From: Siniperca chuatsi
Lineage: Eukaryota; Chordata; Actinopteri; Centrarchiformes; Sinipercidae
Direction: 5' to 3'
NCBI RefSeq assembly: GCF_020085105.1
Contig: NC_058043.1
Location: 3,048,001 to 3,112,000 of the forward strand
DNA length: 64,000 bases
In this document: piece by piece, positions 57,541 through 64,000 of the stretch
Position numbering within the stretch: position 1 is the first letter of the stretch
Layout: every line of letters begins with the position of its first letter
Notes under the pieces: model-generated
Databases searched by the model: none
What the model was told of the DNA's origin: nothing
What the model saw: the letters and a program-made list of their open reading frames with translations, nothing else
Position numbers and translations under genes: made by a program

Positions 57541-60355
57541 CCAGTGCCAGATATGCCCACCCAGTGCCTCAGTCTATCTAAAAGATGATGATTATCAATT
57601 GTGTCAAAGGCAGCATTTAAGTCCAGCAGCACAAGAATTGAACACATGCCTGCGTCTGCATTCATTAAAAGGTCATTAGTGCCAAAACTTCAAAGGTATT
57701 ATTGTTTTCCACAGCAGCAAGAAGCTGCTTAGATACAAGTTTTTCGAGAATCTTTGAAATAAAAGGCAGTTTGGAGATTGGGCGATAGTTATCCAGGAGG
57801 GTGGGATCAAGCCCAGGTTTTTTTAGGACAGGCTGGACACAAGCAGTATTAAAGTAGTCTGGGACGCAGCCAGTAGACAGCGAACTGTTAAAAATAATTA
57901 GCAAAAGGGGCGCAATACAATCCATAACTTCCAATAAGAACTTAGTTGGGATTTTGTCCAGAGGGCTGGAGGATACTCTCATAAGAGACATGATGTCTGC
58001 GAGTTCAGGTAACAGCAGAAAAATTGCTCAAAGAATCCCTGAGTGGGTGATCCACATCTAAAAAGGCATGGTTGGCGGGAATACCAGATCTTATTAACTC
58101 CACCTGTCCAGCAAAGTGCAAAAGAAACTTTTCACAATCAGCATCACAATCAGCAGGGGCACAAGGAGAGGCTGGGTTAACTAACTGATCCACAGTCTTA
58201 AACAGGAATCTGGGGTTGTGCAGATGGGCAGAAATAAGTGCAGAGAAATGACATGTTCTTGCATCCTTCACTGTCCTATTATAAAGGAGTAATAACTCTT
58301 TCATAGCCACAAAGTGGACCTGGAGACCTGATTTCTTCCATCTGCTCTTCTATTCTTCTGCATTTCCTTTTACAGCTTTGAATACTGTCATTTAACCATG
58401 GCTGTTTTCTAGTCTTTGGGTTTGGTCTATTTTTCAGAGGACCTATGAGATCTAAGGTACAGGTAATTAAAATAATCAACCAAAAGAGCGGGATAATTCA
58501 GTACTAGCAGCCTCTAATTCACAGTTCAAAACAATGCATAGGTGATCGGATACAAACATGTCCCTGATTTCCACAGATGGTATTCTCAGACCCAGACTAA
58601 AGGCTAGGTCTGAGGTGTGGCCACGGGAATGAGTTTGGCCAGACGCATGTTGTTGAAAGTTAAAAGAGTTAGTGATATTTAAAAAATCAGCAGCAAGAGC
58701 ATTAGAAGAGTCATCAACATGAATATTAAAATCACCACAACGAACAATTCTATCATAATTTAAAACAAGACTGTATAAAAACTCAGGGAGCTCCAACAAG
58801 AAGGAGCCAGCTGGTTTAGGGGGCCGATAAATAATAGCAAATATGACCTCTGCGAAATTACCATAGGAATTTTAAAAGTAGCACTAGAGGGATCCGGGCT
58901 CCAAATAGCAGTACTATGATCAGTCCACAAGGGGGAGGTAGTGACAGCAGAGAGTACGTGGCTGTTTATGGTGGGCAGAGAAGAGAAAGAAGAAGAGCGA
59001 GGGGAAACAGGTCATGTAAATAGTCAACTACGTGAGGAGGACAGCACAGCGTGCTGCAGGTTAGCTGCCAGCATGCGACTACCTGACTTGTTTGGGTGAA
59101 GACCATCTCGTGCAATCAAGGAAGAACGATCCCAGAATAAGTTGAAATTGTGAATAAAACCAACGTCATGGGTACTGCAGATAGACTGGAGCCAGGTATG
59201 AAGGCTGAGGATCCTGCTAAAACGGCCAATTCCACAAGCCAGTGTAGGAATTGGACCCGAAATGAAAACATGCTTTCCACTGCTGTTGAGCAGGTCAAAG
59301 AGGTGGATGAAGTCTGCTTTCGTCAGCTCCAATTGCTGACAGGCGGTGTCATTGGTGCTGACATGGACTATGATTTTCGTGATAGTCGTCGGGAGTGAAG
59401 CCAGAAGTCCGGGGAGCTTTTCGAGGATGTCGCAGGTCGTAGCTCCGGTAAAAACAGTGTGTGAGCGCATTAACAAAGCGGATATTCCTTACTATGGAAT
59501 CTCCAACTATCAGCGTAGTTGGGGGGATGAGAGGAGGCAGAGTCGATCGTGGAGACCGCCGAGTTCCATCAGCTGTCCCTGGGATAGTTGTGGCTGGGGA
59601 CTGCTGCGGCAAGGGGGTGGCGTCCTTCTTAGCAGAGGTGTTCTCGGCTGTCTCAGGACGAACGAGACCTCCAGAGCTTCTCCTGATCACGGCCTCTTTC
59701 AGTAACTTGCGGTGAGAGGAGGAGGAAGACTTGACCACTGGAAAAAGGGAGCATCCCTCCACTGTAGGAAAGTCTTGCGTATCCAGAATGTCAAACCTGT
59801 TGGCCAGCCGGAGGTCCCGATGTGAAGTTAGAGGAGGCAGGCGCTTTGCACCATGTCTGTCCTTACAGGCTACAGTCCAATGCTCCAGTTGACGTTGAGT
59901 TGAACTCACTAGAGCCTTCTCACCACCTCCACCAACGAGTGACCGGGCATCCACTGGGGATCGGCAAGGAGTAGAAATGGCAATTGCTTTGGGCTTTGCA
60001 TGAGGAGCCACGGATCTTCAGGCTCCGGGGCGCCAGTGATGATGGAGCCGAGCCACGGAAGAGTGGGATCATTGTACAGTTCTGGAGTGGGGCAGTCAGG
60101 GGAGCGAGATAGGATGGTCGCATTCCGGTTGCCGCAGACAGAGGAGCTGAGGACTGCAAGGTGTTTTGCCTGGGCCGAGGCGACAATGGAGAACTCCAGG
60201 ATGAGCTTGTTTGTTTCTGTGGGCTCGGCTTCCAAACAGGCGATACTTCAGTGTTGAGACGGTAAGTTGACAAAATCCACACTCAGCCATCAGGCTTGCA
60301 GAAGAGGGGCAAAGTACATAACCTTAGGGGGAACCTGTGTTGAAATGAAATGTTA
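57541..60355 (-). mobile_element. L2-type LINE, copy 2, truncated, with ORF1 esterase domain
   Basis: Minus-strand element of about 2.8 kb. RT remnant at 57665-57991 ([20 protein letters not shown]), EN remnant at 58476-58799 (CGDFNIHVDD, SDHLCIV), ORF1 at 59024-60290 starting MAECGFCQ. ORF1 includes an SGNH/GDSL-type esterase at 59024-59476 (IIVHVSTND block, DGLHPNKSGSRMLAANL block), as known in some L2/CR1 ORF1 proteins. The N-terminal EN part and the 3'-most RT part are missing. Several frame breaks. Confidence 0.78.
59024..59476 (-). pseudogene. L2 LINE ORF1 esterase (SGNH/GDSL-type) domain
   Basis: Open for 150 codons. Contains HVSTND (block III-like Asn of SGNH hydrolases) and ARDGLHPNKSG (block V-like Asp-x-x-His). 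The block I serine would lie in the next frame piece (VGDSIVRNIRF, within 59349-60011 on the - strand). The domain is assumed to help the retrotransposon bind or cleave membrane lipids, but its role is not settled. Confidence 0.75.
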
Positions 60356-60361
60356 AAAGAG

Positions 60362-61600
60362 AGACTGCCTACCCTAACCACCTAAGTTATGGTTGTCAGG
60401 ATGTCCAGGATTGAGGTGCATAGGGAGGTGTTTTGTCCTGGTTCCATCATCTTAGCAGCCATTCTGGAGGGGATTATCACATAGAAACCAGAAGTCTATA
60501 AAAGCAATATCCCATAGTCGTCGTCGTCCCCTAAGTGGGGACCATGGACTGCTCCAAGGAGGGATTGAATATATTGCTGAACATAGGAGTTAGGTTAGCA
60601 AAGGTCTTAAAAACATGCCCAGGAATTGTGTCTGGGCAAGCAGCCTTCCTGCTGTTAACTGAAGAGAGATCTCATTCCAACCGCACCAGCAGACAAACTA
60701 ATGCTAATGTTAGCAGTGTTAACAGTGTGCATAGAATGAGTCCAGATTGTCTGCCAGAGATACAGCCGCACTCACTGTAGTGGGGGGTCTGCCTTTGTAG
60801 TCCAAGGCGGCTTTTATTCCTTGCCACATCCCTCTGGAGTTACATTGTTGTAAGTCCACTCTGTCCTTATACCTCTGCTTAGCGTCTTTGACCACACATC
60901 TCAGCTGGTAGGACGTCACCTTGTATTCCTCCATTTTCCAATTCGTAAAGGGCTGTACAGTCAGCATAGCAGATGAAATCATTGGCAAGCATTGTTATGA
61001 ATCTCGTCATTACTTCCATAAACTCACTGATTTGCCAGAGCTGCATTGGAACATATCTCAATCAACGTCAGTCAGACGTCATTCACGCAGCATAGCTTCT
61101 GATGGGTGAGGGTAGGCCAAAGCCTGACCACTCCGTCACACAGTTTCCTGTACCATCCTTTAAACATATTCCGGTATGAGGAAGATGGCAGTGTGGTCTG
61201 ACTTGCTGAATGATGTGAGAGAATTAGCCTTGTAGCCCTCCTTCATTGGAGCATAACAACAGACCAGAGTTGTATCTCCTCTGGTGGTAAAGGGTAATGT
61301 GGTGATGGAAGTTCAGCAGAACTTTCTTAGGGCTGGCTGGCCTTGTTAAAATCCCCAGTCATGATGAGGGCAGTGTTCAGATACTTGGCCTGGTGCTGGT
61401 ATACCATATCATGTAATTCTGTTAATTCTCTGTCCATATCTACATGTAGTGGAATGTTCACAGTGGAGATTACAACAAAAGTGAATTCCCGCTGAAAGTA
61501 GAATGGACGACATGAGATTCTCAAGTTAAGCCAGCAGGAGCAAGAGAGAGCTTTACACCTTGTCTGTATGTACTGTATGTAATACCTGGTAAACTGTATG
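60362..61600 (-). mobile_element. Rex1/CR1-like LINE fragment 3
   Basis: Near-copy of the fragment at 51427: linker at 60719-60988 (GIKAALDYKGRPPTTVS, LDSFYAHC), EN remnant at 61327-61665 on the minus strand (NIPLHVDMDRELTELHDM, MTGDFNKAS). It opens GACTGCCTACCCTAACCACC, like the other two copies. Confidence 0.7.
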
Positions 61601-61654
61601 GTCAGAAAATAAATTAAGTACCAAGTGGGTATAAGTATAGAGTAAAATAAGTGT

Positions 61655-61849
61655 GAAGTACACACATGAATTAGTGAGCAGACTTTCAGTTTCGGGCCTC
61701 CTTACTCACACAGCTGGATATCACAATGACATCATCTATGACAATCTGCAGGGCTCATGCAACATCCTGCTCAATATAAAAGTCATTACTGATTTTAGAC
61801 TCATTGCATGACAGGTGAATGAGGAGACTGAAGTGTACTGTCTGAGGTA
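61655..61849 (+). promoter_or_regulatory. Putative promoter and non-coding 5' exon of receptor gene G
   Basis: TATAAAAG at 61775-61782, donor GAG|GTAGGA at 61847, acceptor TTCAACAG ending at 62376. Same layout as E. Confidence 0.55.
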
Positions 61850-62398
61850 GGAAAGACTTTGATGCTATCACACTGTATTAGTGCAGTATTTTATTATGTT
61901 ACAGTATTGCAATCATGTTGAACTATATGTGCATATAATGCTCAAGAACAACACTTCTTCTGCAACAATGATTCAATGTCTTTTTTAACTCTGAAATTGA
62001 GCATCTCTTAATACAATTCAACAACTAGCTGATAAACAAGGAAATGTAAAGGAAAGATAAGTTGATTGGTTGTAGACTGACTTTATTTTCTGTGCATAAT
62101 TCCTTGAATCGTTGACCAGGGTATTCCTGCACTTGGGAAAAATATGAAAATAAGAATATTTCACACATTCAAAGTTTAAATTTGCGGTATGAATCTAAAC
62201 ATAACTTTAAAATTCAACTTATTACACACTATGTAGTCTGTATAAATGTACTTATGTTGTATGTAAACCTATCTATGTTCTGGAGGCACACATAACGCAC
62301 ACGCTGTGTTAACACATTTTCTCTTGGGGGACAATAAAATCTATCCAAAATATTTTTAAATGTTCCTCTTCAACAGAGGCTTGCAGGATCCTCAAATC

Positions 62399-64000
62399 AT
62401 GTCCATGAATTCCTCATCTTATGGCTTTAACGTGTCGAGTGGTCCGAGTTATCGAGACTCTTTCAGCACAGCTGTGGCCAAAAATGTGATTATTCTGGCT
62501 CTTGGTCTTATCATCAACTATATCAATGGCACCCTGATTCACACCTTCAGAAAACACCAGGTCAGAATGCTTTATCATTGTTTTCATTATTACTATCACA
62601 ATCATTACTGTTGATATTATCAAGATCATTATTATTATTCAATTATCAGTTATTATTATTAGTGGAAGACTACGACAACTGGGTACTACAATTTCATTTA
62701 TCGAGAGGGCAGAGGTCCTTATGTGGTCAGTTAAGAGCAGGTATCCCACCGCTGGCAACTGAGGCAGACAGATATAAAAGGTATTCCTGAAGAGCAGTGT
62801 TTGTGATCTTGATGTTGTTCAGGATGAATTTAATTTTGTGTTCCATTGCCCTATGTACTGTTATTTGAGTTACCTATTTGAAAAAAGTCTGCTGAAGAAT
62901 CCTAATTTGTTTTGGTTGTCTGAAGGTGATATGTTCAGCTGGCTCTTTAATTAATTAGGATATTTTAGTCTTCGCAAGATTTATAGAGATGGCAACTAAT
63001 AGGACATTTCTGTCGAGGAAACTGAATGTTTTGAAATGTCCTTTTTGAGTTTGTGGAACTGTTTATTATGATTTGTCATGTGGCCATCCTGTTTGTCATT
63101 GCTGTCTTCTAAGCCAGTATGGTCTGGGCATCATATGGTGCAGGACACTCAGATAAACAAATCAATCAATCAATCAATCAATCAAGTAGAAAACAGAAAT
63201 GGATGAATTAAAGTAATAAAGAATGATGAGATGTTTTAACTGACTGCTTCCTTTCTTTTCCTCTCCTCTCCTTCAGATATTTTATGTGAATCCCCGTTAC
63301 ATCCTATTCATCCACCTGGTGGTGAACGATATGATCCAGCTTACTACAACAATCTGCCTGTTTGTCTTCAGTTATATTTTCTACAAAATTAATGTTTCCC
63401 TTTGTTTCCTCATTATTACCTGTGCTGTCTTCACCACCCTCAACACTCCATTAAATTTAGCTGTCATGGCAGTGGAGTGCTACATTGCTATTTGTTTACC
63501 ACTGCGACACACTGACTTGTGTACAATCAAAAGAACATATATTCTGATTGGATGGATTTGGGCCATGAGTGTGGTCTCAACCCTGCCAGATGTGTTTATT
63601 ATTCTGGCAACAGAGCCTGTAGAGTTTTATTATTCCACAATTTTTTGTGAATTGAATAACCTGTTCCGACACCCTATACACCTGAAAAAGAGGGATGTTT
63701 CCTACATAATTTACCTAATTGGTGTTTGGCTCACACTCTTCTACACTTACTTCAAGATCTTCTTTGCTGCTATAAAAGCTAAAGCAGCTAAATCAGCTGA
63801 TGGACATGCAAAGAAGGCCAGGAATACAATCCTGCTCCATGGTTTTCAGCTGCTGTTGTGTATGCTAACATATGTAGCCCATATCTTAGAAAGGGCTCTG
63901 GTGTACTGGTTTCCTAAACATTATGTACATTTAATCTTTGTTAGCTATATCATCATCCAGATCCTTCCCAGGTTTGTCAGTCCTATTGTGTACGGGCTAC
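62399..64000 (+). CDS. Odorant receptor 131-2-like, gene G (cut by the window edge)
   Basis: Two-exon receptor; exon 1 62399-62560 (or from 62405), exon 2 from 63277 past the right edge. A base change creates an extra in-frame ATG at 62399 (MSMNSSSYGF), two codons before the start shared with E and F; either could be used. 242 codons of exon 2 are visible, to IVYGL in TM7, all open. TM3 MAVECYIAICLPLRHTDLCT; NVSLCFLIITC where E and F have NVSLCCLIITC; third loop as in F (KAAKSADGHAKKARNT). Intron 716 bp. Confidence 0.86.

Larger units (their letters stand above)
47468..64000 (+). repeat. Tandem duplication of receptor units E, F and G
   Basis: Each unit reads LINE fragment, shared promoter block, coding exon 1, intron, coding exon 2. 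LINE fragments start at 47468, 51427 and 60362; ATGs lie at 49343, 53966 and 62405. E and G are preceded by an L2 copy and F is not. G resembles F in its third loop and its distal LINE-tail remnant, but E in its intact acceptor. Confidence 0.82.

Overview
The window looks like teleost fish genomic DNA, probably percomorph. The reasons are spliced genes with GT-AG introns and one U12-type AT-AC intron, many CA/TG microsatellites, several fish-type LINE families, hAT-like MITEs, and a cluster of fish odorant receptors of the '131-2-like' type. No prokaryotic features, CRISPR arrays, rRNA or tRNA genes were seen.

Left part (1-16,880, + strand): a matrilin gene, best matched to matn4. Its signal-peptide exon lies outside the window. 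Fifteen exons were placed by reading frame: vWA domain 1 (3 exons), six EGF-like domains of exactly 123 bp each, vWA domain 2 (4 exons), and a C-terminal coiled coil split by an AT-AC intron. The product would be a secreted extracellular-matrix adaptor that oligomerises through the coiled coil. EGF2, EGF4 and EGF5 are close copies of one another, and each has a TG microsatellite next to its acceptor.

Middle (16,881-22,950): no gene found. It holds dispersed fish repeats, two hAT-like MITE fragments and a CCCTAA-rich interspersed repeat.

Right part (22,950-64,000, + strand): a tandem cluster of seven odorant-receptor-131-2-like genes (called A-G here) plus a remnant of an eighth (X). Two subgroups are visible. 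A-D are 305 aa; B-D sit on a nearly identical 3.83 kb repeat unit. E-G are about 317-324 aa, on a second, longer unit that carries LINE fragments; G runs off the window. All share a phase-0 coding intron just after TM1 and seem to start from a short non-coding 5' exon. The intron of A holds a palindromic MITE and a nearly full-length RTE-clade LINE with a 14-bp target duplication and an internal micro-inversion. X keeps its upstream region and the first bases of its coding exon. It was hit by a small Ty3/Gypsy-like LTR fossil and is cut off by L2-type LINE sequence.

I found no clearly new molecular system. The most notable points are the microsatellite arrangement around the matrilin EGF exons, the in-frame AT-AC intron, the micro-inversion inside the RTE element, and the layered insertion history that orders the odorant-receptor duplications.
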